From NCBI GenBank assembly GCA_937934705.1, contig CALGYY010000098.1:42698-106697 (forward strand): a DNA stretch of 64,000 bases, written 5' to 3'. The stretch is from an uncultured Bacteroidota bacterium (GTDB lineage: Bacteria > Bacteroidota > Bacteroidia > Bacteroidales > CAIWKO01). How positions within the stretch are numbered: position 1 is the stretch's first letter; the number at the start of each line of letters is the position of its first letter. The notes under the pieces were generated by a model. That model did not search any database. It was not told where the DNA came from and worked only from the letters and a program-made list of their open reading frames with translations. A program made the position numbers and the translations under genes. Shown piece after piece: positions 32,882 through 41,925 of this stretch.

Positions 32882-34168
32882 TTATTGGATTAATCCTGAG
32901 TTGAAAAGATAGTTTTCGATGGCCAGTTTTTGCTGCAAACGGTGCATTTCGAGGCTGATCTTTGCCTGTACCCCGGCATTCAGCTCTGTCGTGTATTCCG
33001 TTGCAGTGATGATCCCCTGTTCGTATTGTACAGAAAATGTTTCAGCAATCTTCCCGCGAAGAGCCACGATCTCCTGGTCGCGTGCAATCATCTCATCCAG
33101 TTTACGGATGTCCTGGTAATCCTTGCTGAGCTGTATTCTTGTGTTCTGCTCGAAACTCTCTTTCTGCGTCTGAAGGAGGTCTTTCTGCAGATTAATGATC
33201 TTTTTTTCATTGGCACTGCTGTTCCAGTTCCAGATGCTCCACGATACCCTGATTCCACCCATATACCAGTCGCTGAAATCAGGATCCAGCATATTCAGAC
33301 CCGGCCGGCCATAACCGGCCTGCGCAAACAGTGATACCCTCGGAAGGAGGCGAGAGCTTGATAAACGCTTGCCCGCTTCCAGCTTTTCCGACTGCAGATC
33401 ATACCACTCCATTTCGGGGCGGCGTAATTCCAGTGACTCCGGAAGTCGGGAATCAGGGACCTCCAGCCTGACAGAATCACTGAATGTTTGTCCCGTCATG
33501 AGTGACAGCATATCCAGAGAGGCTTTCAGTCCGGCCCTGGCTTCAGTGATCTGCTGTTCTGTCTTCAGAATTTCAGTTTTCAGGATGTTCACCTGGACTT
33601 CCAGTCCGGCATTGTTGCGCAATGCCGCTTCCGCTTTTCTGAGCCGGGAATTCAGTTCACTCCTGACATTGTCGTAAAGTTCCAGGCTGACCTGCATCAG
33701 GAGGATATTGAAGTATACCTGGTTGACCTTCTCATTTAAGCGGTTGAGTTCTACTTTAAGCGATTGCTGGTCCGCGCGCAGACCTGCAGCTTCTGCCTTC
33801 TTCATGGCTGAAGTCTGGCCCCCGTCGTAAAGAGTCTGATTCACATCCAGGCTCAGCTTCCAGAAATCCTTATTCAACTCAGGGATCGTGATCCCGGGGA
33901 TCGTGATCGGGAGAGAGGTGACCTCTGACTGGTAGCTGGCCTGCCCGTTCAGGGCAAGCTGGGGATACCAGCTCTTTCCGAGGTTGAGCGTGCGAAGCTT
34001 GCTGGCGTCATTCAGAATGTCGGCCTGCTGTGACAGAGGATAATGACTACGGGTCCACTCACGGCATTGCTGAAGCGTCACCTGCTGAAGCATGGAGGAG
34101 GGATCAGCATTTTGCGGGCTAAGTCGGAGGACCAGCATACACAAGCAAAGACAAAAGAGGCTTCTCAT
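32882..34168 (-). CDS. TolC-family outer-membrane efflux protein
   Basis: 428 residues. Cleavable signal, then paired helical repeats typical of OEP: VTLQQCREWTRSHYPLSQQA, LNLGKSWYPQLALNG, VNQTLYDGGQTSAMKKAEAA, and in the second half SSRLLPRVSLFAQAGYG, WSIWNWN and YEQGIITATEYTTELNA. Forms the outer-membrane duct of the exporter. Its start overlaps the TetR stop by four bases, so regulator and pump are one operon. Confidence 0.92.
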   Translation of the reverse strand: MRSLFCLCLCMLVLRLSPQNADPSSMLQQVTLQQCREWTRSHYPLSQQADILNDASKLRTLNLGKSWYPQLALNGQASYQSEVTSLPITIPGITIPELNKDFWKLSLDVNQTLYDGGQTSAMKKAEAAGLRADQQSLKVELNRLNEKVNQVYFNILLMQVSLELYDNVRSELNSRLRKAEAALRNNAGLEVQVNILKTEILKTEQQITEARAGLKASLDMLSLMTGQTFSDSVRLEVPDSRLPESLELRRPEMEWYDLQSEKLEAGKRLSSSRLLPRVSLFAQAGYGRPGLNMLDPDFSDWYMGGIRVSWSIWNWNSSANEKKIINLQKDLLQTQKESFEQNTRIQLSKDYQDIRKLDEMIARDQEIVALRGKIAETFSVQYEQGIITATEYTTELNAGVQAKISLEMHRLQQKLAIENYLFNSGLIQ

Positions 34169-34782
34169 GATTGTGCGGGTTTAAGGGCATTCATAATAAA
34201 TAAGGTGACCTCTGTTTTTCTTTCCTGAAGAAAAGTGGCATAGGCAGCTTCATCACCCCGGAAAAGAATGTGCTGTATTATGGGACGGCCTGCGAAAGGG
34301 AAAACACATAAACTGATCATGTTAACGATCAGTTGCCGGGGGTCGATGGGCCGGATATTCCCCGCCCTGACCTCTTCCGCGATCTGTCCCAGAAAGAGTT
34401 CCGGTTGTATCCCGCTTCCCTCTATAAGCTGTATCAGCCTGTCAGGCTGACGGTGCAGCTCATTCATGATGAAGATCGGGATGTGCGGGTGGTTCAGCAA
34501 CATGTCTGAATAACTGCTGACGAAGGTCCAGATCTTTTCTGCCAGAGGCATCTCATGGTTCAGCATCCCGCTTACCTGAGGAATAAAATGCCGGAAAGCT
34601 TCCTCAAAAATGGCATCGAACAATTTGTCCTTGCTCCTGAAATAATAATGTAAAAGGGCCTTGTTGATCCTGGCCTCATCGGCAATTTCCTGCATACGGG
34701 CCCCGCTCAGACCTTTGGTCAGAAAGACCTTTTTAGCCGCTTCCAGTATGATTTGCTCGGTCGTTTTTTCGGACTCATCCAT
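34165..34782 (-). CDS. TetR/AcrR-family regulator (CecR-like)
   Basis: 205 residues. N-terminal helix-turn-helix: TEQIILEAAKKVFLTKGLSG, ARMQEIADEARINKALLHYY and FRSKDKLFDAIF. The C-terminal ligand-binding half is of the YbiH/CecR type. First gene of the exporter operon; likely an autorepressor. A near-perfect palindrome lies between its start and an upstream -7 box. Confidence 0.92.
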   Translation of the reverse strand: MDESEKTTEQIILEAAKKVFLTKGLSGARMQEIADEARINKALLHYYFRSKDKLFDAIFEEAFRHFIPQVSGMLNHEMPLAEKIWTFVSSYSDMLLNHPHIPIFIMNELHRQPDRLIQLIEGSGIQPELFLGQIAEEVRAGNIRPIDPRQLIVNMISLCVFPFAGRPIIQHILFRGDEAAYATFLQERKTEVTLFIMNALKPAQS

Positions 34783-34819
34783 AGTTAATCGTATAGTTTA
34801 ACCTTGAGATGTAAACAAA

Positions 34820-34830
34820 TGGTTTAACCA
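34820..34830. promoter_or_regulatory. Candidate TetR operator TGGTTTAACCA
   Basis: Five-base arms TGGTT/AACCA around a central T. A second GTTTAACC word lies at 34796-34803, between the site and the TetR start. The palindrome lies just downstream of the operon's -7 box, about where transcription would start, as expected for repression. Confidence 0.45.
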
Positions 34831-34835
34831 AGTGG

Positions 34836-34843
34836 CAAAATTA
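34836..34843 (-). promoter_or_regulatory. -7 box TAATTTTG of the TetR-exporter operon
   Basis: Minus-strand exact TAnnTTTG match, 53 bases upstream of the TetR ATG and next to the candidate operator. Confidence 0.45.
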
Positions 34844-34933
34844 CTGAAATTCTATTACAAAACAAGAAAAGTGTAAAAAAAAATTTCTGTGCGCATGGAC
34901 AGCAGCATTTTCACTCTTCAAGGGGATAATGAT

Positions 34934-34941
34934 TACTTTTG
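34934..34941 (+). promoter_or_regulatory. -7 box TACTTTTG of mrdA-rodA
   Basis: Exact TAnnTTTG match 15 bases before the mrdA ATG at 34957. The longer open frame that would start with TTG 34939 overlaps this box and is therefore unlikely. Confidence 0.5.
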
Positions 34942-34956
34942 CATAAACAGGAATTC

Positions 34957-36777
34957 ATGTCGGTAAATAAGTCTCTTTCAGGGCGCAGGATGGTGATCGG
35001 AGCGGTTTTTCTGGCGATCGGTCTGATCTTCCTTGCCCGGCTGTTTTATCTGCAGGTGATTGAGACCAAGTACAAGTCTTCGGCTGACAATAACGTTTTG
35101 CGCTATATCACCGCATATCCTGCCCGTGGATTGGTGTATGACCGCAATGCGAAGCTCGTGGTTTTCAACGAGGCTACCTATGACCTGATGCTGATTCCCC
35201 GGCAGATGGAGGAGGGAATGGATACGAATGAGCTCTGTCGTCTGATCGGCATGGAAAGGGCACTGATGGATAAAAAAATTGAAGCTGCAGGTCGTTATTC
35301 CCCATACCTTCCATCAATTATTGATGAAAAGATCAGTCCGGCCACTTATGGCATGTTGCAGGAAAGATTGGTTCACTTTCCGGGTTTTTACATCCAGGCC
35401 CGGACCGTGAGGAATTATCCCCAGCCGATCGCGGCGCATATTCTCGGATATATCGGGGAGGTGACTCCGGAACACCTGGAGGAGGATGATTATTACCGTC
35501 CCGGAGATTATATCGGTATCAGCGGCATTGAAAAGTCGTACGAAAAGGAACTCAGAGGGGTCAAGGGTATCAGGATTATTATGGTGGATGTTCACGGGAG
35601 GGACAAGGGGAGTTATATGGAAGGCAAATTTGACGTGCAGGCCAGGGCGGGGATGGATTTATACACCTCGCTCGACGCCGACCTTCAGGCATACGGGGAG
35701 CTGCTCATGCAGGGGAAGCGCGGAAGTGTGGTGGCCATTGAACCCTCCTCCGGGGAAATCCTGGCGATGGTGTCCAGTCCTTCTTTTGATCCGGGTTTGC
35801 TGGCGGGGAGAGACCGGGCCAAAAACTATTTTGAGCTTCTCAAGGATAAGAACCTGCCGCTTTTCAACCGCGCCCTGACAGGGCGTTACCCGCCAGGCTC
35901 CACCTTTAAGATGGCCGTCGGACTGGTGGCAGAACAGGAGGGCGTGCTTACCCCTGAAACTCGCTATCCCTGTTACGGGGGGTTCCCGCTGGGCAACGGG
36001 AAACAGGTCGGTTGCCACTCACACGGCAGTCCGCTCGAACTCCGGGGCGCTATTCAGCACAGCTGTAATGCTTATTTCTGCAAGGTGTTCAAAACCTGTA
36101 TCGACAATAAGGCCTTTGCCAATCCCCGGGAGGCGCTGACCGCCTGGCGCAACCATATGTTGAGTTTCGGGTTCGGGCGCAAAACAGGAGTGGATCTTCC
36201 CAACGAATCATCCGGTAACATTCCGACCCCTGATTATTATGATAAGATGTGGGGTCAGGGCCGATGGAGAGCCCTGTCGATCATTTCCCTCGCCATCGGA
36301 CAGGGCGAGATCCAGCTCACCCCGCTCCAGCTGGCCAACCTGGCCTGCATCATCGCCAACAAGGGAACCTATGTTATTCCCCATATTGTAAAAGCCATCG
36401 GAAGTCCGGGAGCTTCCAATCCCCGCTTCATGAAAAGGATCAGAACCTCTGTGGACCCGCAACATTTCCAGGCCGTGATCGAGGGGATGTATTATGTGGT
36501 GGAATCCGGAACAGCACGGAATGTGAAAATCGACAGTATTAAAGTGTGCGGCAAAACCGGGACCGCGCAGAACGCCGGAAAGAACCACTCCCTTTTCGTG
36601 GCCTTTGCCCCAAAAGAGAATCCGCGTATTGCCATAGCGGCCGTCGTGGAAAATTCCGGTGCCGGAGCCACCTGGGCCGCCCCGGTCTCATCCCTGATGA
36701 TCGAACGGTATCTGAAAGGAAAAGTTAACCGTAAGGATATGGAGGCAGAAATCATGAATTCAAAACTCCACGATTAA
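34957..36777 (+). CDS. mrdA: Penicillin-binding protein 2 (elongasome transpeptidase)
   Basis: 606 residues from ATG 34957. One membrane anchor (MVIGAVFLAIGLIFLARLFY), the PBP dimerisation domain with ARGLVYDRNAKLVVFNEATY, and the transpeptidase with SxxK in YPPGSTFKMAVG, SxN in HSCNAYFCK and KTG in VCGKTGTAQN. Cross-links peptidoglycan in lateral wall growth together with RodA, whose gene starts one base after the mrdA stop. mreBCD, often upstream in this phylum, are replaced here by the divergent TetR operon. Confidence 0.96.
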   Translation: MSVNKSLSGRRMVIGAVFLAIGLIFLARLFYLQVIETKYKSSADNNVLRYITAYPARGLVYDRNAKLVVFNEATYDLMLIPRQMEEGMDTNELCRLIGMERALMDKKIEAAGRYSPYLPSIIDEKISPATYGMLQERLVHFPGFYIQARTVRNYPQPIAAHILGYIGEVTPEHLEEDDYYRPGDYIGISGIEKSYEKELRGVKGIRIIMVDVHGRDKGSYMEGKFDVQARAGMDLYTSLDADLQAYGELLMQGKRGSVVAIEPSSGEILAMVSSPSFDPGLLAGRDRAKNYFELLKDKNLPLFNRALTGRYPPGSTFKMAVGLVAEQEGVLTPETRYPCYGGFPLGNGKQVGCHSHGSPLELRGAIQHSCNAYFCKVFKTCIDNKAFANPREALTAWRNHMLSFGFGRKTGVDLPNESSGNIPTPDYYDKMWGQGRWRALSIISLAIGQGEIQLTPLQLANLACIIANKGTYVIPHIVKAIGSPGASNPRFMKRIRTSVDPQHFQAVIEGMYYVVESGTARNVKIDSIKVCGKTGTAQNAGKNHSLFVAFAPKENPRIAIAAVVENSGAGATWAAPVSSLMIERYLKGKVNRKDMEAEIMNSKLHD

Positions 36778-36778
36778 T

Positions 36779-38047
36779 ATGGTCAGAAGGGAAAACAGAG
36801 GGGTACTGGCCAATACCGACTGGTGGATGATTCTGATCTTCGTCCTGCTGGCCGGGATAGGGTGGATAAACGTTTATGCCTCAGGGTACAACGAAGAATT
36901 CCCTCATATTTACGATTTGAGCCGCGTGTACGGAAAACAGATGATCTGGATCGCTTCGGCCTTTCTGCTCGCTTTTTTCATTATGATCATTGATGCCAAA
37001 TTCTTCAGCACTTTCGCCTGGGTGATCTATGGGGTTTCGATCCTTCTCCTGATCTCCGTTCTCCTCTTCGGCTCAGAAGTGCACGGCTCAAAATCATGGT
37101 TTATCATTACTGAACACATCCGCTTCCAACCTTCCGAAATTGCGAAGTTTGCCACAGCACTGGCCCTGGCAAAATACCTCGGTGATTCCTCCGTGAGAAT
37201 ATCGGATATGAAAACCCGGCTGATGGTGCTGCTGCTGCTCGGCCTGCCGATGTTGCTGATCCTGCTGCAAAACGACACGGGCTCCTTCCTGGTTTTCTTT
37301 GCATTTATCTTTGTGCTCTACCGCGAAGGATTGTCAGGCTTCGTCCTTATCAGCGCTTTTGTCCTCATTGTTATCTTTTTCCTGACCCTGCTGATCGACA
37401 AACTCATCATCATCGCCGTGCTGTCCGGATTGTCACTGCTCTTCCTCTTCTTTATCAAGCGGAACCGCAAAAACATCCTCATCCTCTTCGGAATCCTGAT
37501 CGGACTCAGCGCAATGGTTTTCAGCCTCGGGTATACTTACGAAAAGATCCTCAGCGACCATCAGCGGCAACGAATCGATGTCCTGATTGGCAAGGAAACA
37601 GACCTGAAAGGCGCCGGCTATAATGTCAATCAGTCACTCATTGCCATTGGCTCAGGCGGACTCAGCGGAAAAGGCTTTCTTAACGGAACCCAAACCCGCT
37701 TCAAATTTGTCCCGGAACAAAATACCGATTTCATCTTCTGCACCGTCGGCGAAGAATGGGGATTTGTCGGCGGAACAATTGTTATAATGTTGTATATAAT
37801 ATTATTACTGAGAATAATATTTATTGCGGAACGACAAAGATCCGGCTTCAGCAGGATATACGGCTACGGGCTTGCTTCTGTCCTTTTCTTTCATGTTCTG
37901 ATCAACATCGGAATGACCATCGGACTTGCGCCGGTCGTGGGGATTCCGCTGCCTTTTGTGAGCTATGGCGGATCGTCCATGCTGGCCTTTACAATACTCC
38001 TTTTCGTCTTTATCAAACAGGATGCAGTGAGAATGCAGGTGCTCTAA
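36779..38047 (+). CDS. rodA: Rod shape-determining peptidoglycan glycosyltransferase
   Basis: 422 residues with about ten membrane helices. SEDS family: WMILIFVLLAGIGWINVYAS, a conserved FQPSEIAKFATALALAKYL, LLQNDTGSFLVFFAFIF, the extracellular-loop Asp region and NQSLIAIGSGGLSGKGF, FVPEQNTDFIFCTVGEEWGF and IPLPFVSYGGSSML. Polymerises lipid II with PBP2. Follows mrdA by one base; its stop overlaps the convergent envC-like gene by four bases. Confidence 0.96.
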   Translation: MVRRENRGVLANTDWWMILIFVLLAGIGWINVYASGYNEEFPHIYDLSRVYGKQMIWIASAFLLAFFIMIIDAKFFSTFAWVIYGVSILLLISVLLFGSEVHGSKSWFIITEHIRFQPSEIAKFATALALAKYLGDSSVRISDMKTRLMVLLLLGLPMLLILLQNDTGSFLVFFAFIFVLYREGLSGFVLISAFVLIVIFFLTLLIDKLIIIAVLSGLSLLFLFFIKRNRKNILILFGILIGLSAMVFSLGYTYEKILSDHQRQRIDVLIGKETDLKGAGYNVNQSLIAIGSGGLSGKGFLNGTQTRFKFVPEQNTDFIFCTVGEEWGFVGGTIVIMLYIILLLRIIFIAERQRSGFSRIYGYGLASVLFFHVLINIGMTIGLAPVVGIPLPFVSYGGSSMLAFTILLFVFIKQDAVRMQVL

Positions 38048-39321
38048 CGTGGTGTGAGCCAACTCACCGGGTTGTGAAGGACCTTGCCCTCCCAAACCTC
38101 AAAATGAAGGTCTGTTTTCCCGTCTTCAGGTTCCGTAGCAATAATGCCCAGCACCTGCTTTGTGGTCACAGAACTGCCTTTGCTGACATTCACCGTTTGC
38201 AGATTGGAATATACCGTGAAGAAATCCCCGTGACGGAGGATCACCACCTTGTTGAGCTCAGAAATGCTGACTACGCTGACCACTGTGCCATTGAAAACAG
38301 CTCTGGCCTGTGATCCTTTGGAGGTGGCAATGTTAATCCCGTTATTCTTAACCTTAATTCCGGCCAGAACGGGATGATCGTGTTCACCGAATGATTCTGA
38401 AATCACACCGCTGCTCACCGGCCAGGGAAGTTTGCCCCGGTTGCTCGTAAAATTGTCAGAGATCAGCTTCTCCTCCGGCGTGAGGACGTTCTTCATGTTT
38501 GTATTGCTGACAGGAGTTTTGTTGGTCTTGTCAGAAGATTTACGAATCTCTGAAGCTATGATCTCTTCAATTTTAGCCTGCAGTTTTTTGGCTTCGGCTT
38601 TTTTCGCCTCCAGGGTTTTCCGGATAGAGGCCTCCTTCTTTTTCAGGTCCTGGTACATCTTGTCCTTCTCCTTCTTCTCCCTGTCGAGACGCTCCTTCTC
38701 CTTTTCATTTTCCGATAACAATCCTACCTTTTCCTCTTTTTGACGGGAAAGGTCCTGCATGGTCTGCCTGACTTCATCCGCAACCATTGAAATCTGCTCC
38801 GCCTGCGTCATACGGTACTCGGTGAATTGCTGAAAATACTTCAGCCTCCGGAATGCCTGATTGAAGTTCTCCGCCGAAAAAACAAACAACATCCGATCGT
38901 AAGAATTGCGCGTTTTCCAGGCGTGGTAGATCAAGCGGGCATATTCGTCTTTCATTTGCTGAAGCGTTTGCTCCTGCCTCACCAGAACTTCCCCGTTGTC
39001 GCGGATGATACGATCAAGACTATCGATCCCCAGATTGATCTCATCCAAGAGGGCTTCACGTTTTTCAATCTGGTTCCTGAGAAGATTCAGCTGGTTGACG
39101 GAGGCTTTCCGATTCTTGCTGGTTTCCTCCAGCAGCTTTTTGTTCAGGGCAATTTCCTCTTCCAGCTTTTTCTTTTTTGATTCCAGCTTTTCCCTGTTTT
39201 CCTTTTTTGTCTGAGCCAAAGGTACCAGGCAAACAACCATCAGCCCGAAAACCAGGACCATGCTTAAACCCAGAAAAAAAGTCCGGGAAACACGCCTGAT
39301 CAAAGGTTTTGGAGTATTCAT
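38044..39321 (-). CDS. EnvC-like murein hydrolase activator (LytM/M23 domain, probably degenerate)
   Basis: 425 residues. N-terminal membrane or signal helix (FFLGLSMVLVFGLMVVCLV), then about 200 residues of coiled coil (KLEEEIALNKKLLEETSKN; KEKERLDREKKEKDKMYQDL), then a LytM domain: ISESFGEHDHPVLAGIKVKN, IATSKGSQARAVFNGTVVS, GDFFTVYSNLQTVNVSKG and DLHFEVWEGKVLHNP. Zinc ligands of active enzymes (HxxxD and HxH) are mostly missing: NNGINI replaces the first and DLH the second, so this looks like an activator of an amidase rather than a hydrolase. Downstream of DUF4292 by two bases. Confidence 0.88.
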   Translation of the reverse strand: MNTPKPLIRRVSRTFFLGLSMVLVFGLMVVCLVPLAQTKKENREKLESKKKKLEEEIALNKKLLEETSKNRKASVNQLNLLRNQIEKREALLDEINLGIDSLDRIIRDNGEVLVRQEQTLQQMKDEYARLIYHAWKTRNSYDRMLFVFSAENFNQAFRRLKYFQQFTEYRMTQAEQISMVADEVRQTMQDLSRQKEEKVGLLSENEKEKERLDREKKEKDKMYQDLKKKEASIRKTLEAKKAEAKKLQAKIEEIIASEIRKSSDKTNKTPVSNTNMKNVLTPEEKLISDNFTSNRGKLPWPVSSGVISESFGEHDHPVLAGIKVKNNGINIATSKGSQARAVFNGTVVSVVSISELNKVVILRHGDFFTVYSNLQTVNVSKGSSVTTKQVLGIIATEPEDGKTDLHFEVWEGKVLHNPVSWLTPR

Positions 39322-39323
39322 TT

Positions 39324-40148
39324 TTATTTTTCCACCCGGGTATAATCTGCCGGAATTTTAAAAGGTGCGATTTCAACCTTGTTCAGCGTGATCCTGCTGA
39401 ACTCCACATCTACTTTGAAACGCTTTTTCTCATCCTGTATTTCATATCTGATGTCATAAGCGAAACGCTGGTCCTCAATAACATCAAATCCGGAGAAATA
39501 GGCTTCAAACTTCCGGTTCTCCTGCTTGACCTCTTTCATGGCAATTTTGACAATCTTGAATGAATCGGGATCCAGCCAGATATCCTGAACCAGGACACGC
39601 TGCGCCTCATTATCTGTCCTGACATATTTCTTGAGTTTGCGCCGGCCGATTGTGCTCAGTTTGTAATTCTTGTTATCGACCGATGCCTTGAAAACATTAT
39701 TGTCATAATATGAAAAATCATTTCCCGTGAGCAGGGCCTGAAGGATGTCGAAATCAAAGTCTATTCTGAAAAGGTTACACACATAATCGAACTTTCCGGT
39801 GAAATAAGTATTATTGATCCGGTTGATCATTTTAGCACTGTCAGGCGTGATCTGAAAACGTGCTACCTCCAGCCCGAATTTGGAAACTGTCAGCCATATC
39901 AGGCTGTCGCGAACCAGATACATCGCACCGGAGAATGAAGTATTGTTGTTGTCAACATCCGCTTCCGCACTGAATTTGGCAGAAACCGAATGGTACCTCA
40001 ACTCGTTTTTCTTCATTTGCTCAAAAAGATACTCCGGCCCCTGCTCTTTCAGCGGCTGAATGATCACTTTGTGTGTCTTACACGCTCCGGCTCCCAGGAT
40101 GGTCAGCAACAACAGCAGAATAACTGTATTTCCGGCCCTCTTACTCAT
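39324..40148 (-). CDS. DUF4292 lipoprotein
   Basis: 274 residues. Lipobox LGAGACKTHK. Family-like sequence YHSVSAKFSAEADVDNNNTS, MYLVRDSLIWLTVSKFGLEV and ITPDSAKMINRINNTYFTG, suggesting a LolA/LolB-like half-barrel that could bind lipid. Its start overlaps the TPR gene's end by eight bases. DUF4292-TPR-nucleotidyltransferase-M23 clusters are recurrent in Bacteroidota. Exact function unknown. Confidence 0.88.
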   Translation of the reverse strand: MSKRAGNTVILLLLLTILGAGACKTHKVIIQPLKEQGPEYLFEQMKKNELRYHSVSAKFSAEADVDNNNTSFSGAMYLVRDSLIWLTVSKFGLEVARFQITPDSAKMINRINNTYFTGKFDYVCNLFRIDFDFDILQALLTGNDFSYYDNNVFKASVDNKNYKLSTIGRRKLKKYVRTDNEAQRVLVQDIWLDPDSFKIVKIAMKEVKQENRKFEAYFSGFDVIEDQRFAYDIRYEIQDEKKRFKVDVEFSRITLNKVEIAPFKIPADYTRVEK

Positions 40149-41925
40149 ACCAATTCTTATCGTTGATTTTCTGATTTAACAAGGGTGACCCGCCTCCTTT
40201 CTCCAGGGCCTGCATCCAATACTGCAGGGCCTCATCGGTGCGGTTCATCCTGAAGAGGATGTCACCATATAGTTCTAATGTACTTCCGTTGGACGAGCCC
40301 CCATGTGCCACAGATTTTTCAATCCAGCCCAATGCTTCCGTGTATTTTTCAAGTGCAAAATAAACACGGGCGGCACTGCTTTCATAAACCGGCTGATCCG
40401 GAACCAGGGAGTTCAGCTTTTTAACCAGTTCTTCAGCCCGGCTCAGATTCCGCTTTTGAAGAGCCAGTCCTGAAGCATACTTATTCATTACATACAGATT
40501 TCCGGATTCCACCCTGAGCGCCTTTTCATACGCCTCGAATGAGCCATCAAAATCACCCAGACTGTATAAAGCATCACCAAGGTTGATCTGCATTTTCAGG
40601 ATCAGTTCTTTTTCAAAAGCAAATGCTAATCCCGCCCTGAGCGATTGTACAGCCTCTGTAAACCGGCCTTTTTGTATATTGGCAAATCCGTTGTACAGGT
40701 ACATCTCTGCGTGCTCGGGAAACAACTGCATCGCCAGGCGGCTCTCCCGCTCCATGCTTTCGTAATCCTGAAGCTCCGTGTTGATGATCATCAGCTGTTC
40801 CCAAACCACATATTTGTTGCTGTCGAGACCGATCACATTCCGGAACGCAGCGGCAGCATCTGCGAATTTCCGGTCACGGTAATAAAAATCTCCGGCCATT
40901 GACCAGGCTTTGGCTTCCTGGGGATTGGCCTTCAGCATCAGTGTGCACAGGATATACGCATCAGCCCGCACGATCTCATCATTTTCTGAACGATCGAAAT
41001 ACCTTAACAGAATCCGGATCTTGTTGTCAATATCCAGATCAGGACTGGCGAATGCAAGCTGAAGTTCCTCAAACGCCTTGCTTTCATTACCTTTTGAGCG
41101 GTAGTACTCCGAAAGGGACAAATGGATGTAAGGATCCTGTGGGTTGGTTTTGATCATTTGCTCATACAGATCCAGTCCGCGCAGATCATTGCCTGACTGA
41201 AGGTAAAGTTCCGCCAGCATTCCCTTGTACTTCATCTCTCCGGGAAAAGCCTTAACCAATGATTCCAGTTCGTCGATGGCTTTGTTCACCTTACCCGACT
41301 GAAGGTATAGCCTTTCCTTCTGCAGTGAAGTTTCTTCATTGATGCCGAACTTTTTTTCAATGTCGTCATAAACCTTAATGGCATCGCCGTTTTTTCCTGC
41401 AAGGATGAAAACATTGGCCAGGTCCATCAGGTAATCGGGTGTGCCCGGATTCTTTTCAGCCAGAAGCTTTAAAACCCTTGAGGCTTCCTGGTAATCGCGC
41501 ATCTTGATGTAGATCCCGGCCAGGAGTAACTGGTACCATTCGTTGTCTTCTTCATATTTAACCGCTGAAGAAGCCATCACCAGAGCTTCTGGCAGTTGGT
41601 TCCGCTGTTCAAACACCCGGGCCATTTCATACATCGCCGGGGCATAGGTGGGGTCACGCTTAACACACTGGGCAAACAACCCCATGGCCTTATCATCATT
41701 GCCCAGGGCTTTTTCCCTGTTGGCGTCAATAAACAATGCGGTTAACTGGATCTGCTCAGCCTGACTGAGTTTCTTTCCGGGCTTGTCCTGCGAACCTGTT
41801 CCTGTCCCCGGTGTCTTACAGGCCAAAACCAGCAGCAGGGGGATCAGAAAAAAAAGACTTACTCCTGCGGAAGTGCGGGGAGGGTAAGCGGGCGTTCTAT
41901 GCATGCTTGCAAAATGAAAGTTCAT
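40141..41925 (-). CDS. TPR-repeat lipoprotein
   Basis: 594 residues. Signal with lipobox LLVLACKTPG near residue 36; an internal ATG (41904) is an alternative start. About twelve TPR units fill the rest, for example YAPAMYEMARVFEQRNQLPE, YQLLLAGIYIKMRDYQEASR, INLGDALYSLGDFDGSFEAY and LELYGDILFRMNRTDEALQY. Outer-membrane or periplasmic scaffold. The start shares one base with the stop of the nucleotidyltransferase gene (TAATG). Confidence 0.9.
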   Translation of the reverse strand: MNFHFASMHRTPAYPPRTSAGVSLFFLIPLLLVLACKTPGTGTGSQDKPGKKLSQAEQIQLTALFIDANREKALGNDDKAMGLFAQCVKRDPTYAPAMYEMARVFEQRNQLPEALVMASSAVKYEEDNEWYQLLLAGIYIKMRDYQEASRVLKLLAEKNPGTPDYLMDLANVFILAGKNGDAIKVYDDIEKKFGINEETSLQKERLYLQSGKVNKAIDELESLVKAFPGEMKYKGMLAELYLQSGNDLRGLDLYEQMIKTNPQDPYIHLSLSEYYRSKGNESKAFEELQLAFASPDLDIDNKIRILLRYFDRSENDEIVRADAYILCTLMLKANPQEAKAWSMAGDFYYRDRKFADAAAAFRNVIGLDSNKYVVWEQLMIINTELQDYESMERESRLAMQLFPEHAEMYLYNGFANIQKGRFTEAVQSLRAGLAFAFEKELILKMQINLGDALYSLGDFDGSFEAYEKALRVESGNLYVMNKYASGLALQKRNLSRAEELVKKLNSLVPDQPVYESSAARVYFALEKYTEALGWIEKSVAHGGSSNGSTLELYGDILFRMNRTDEALQYWMQALEKGGGSPLLNQKINDKNWYE

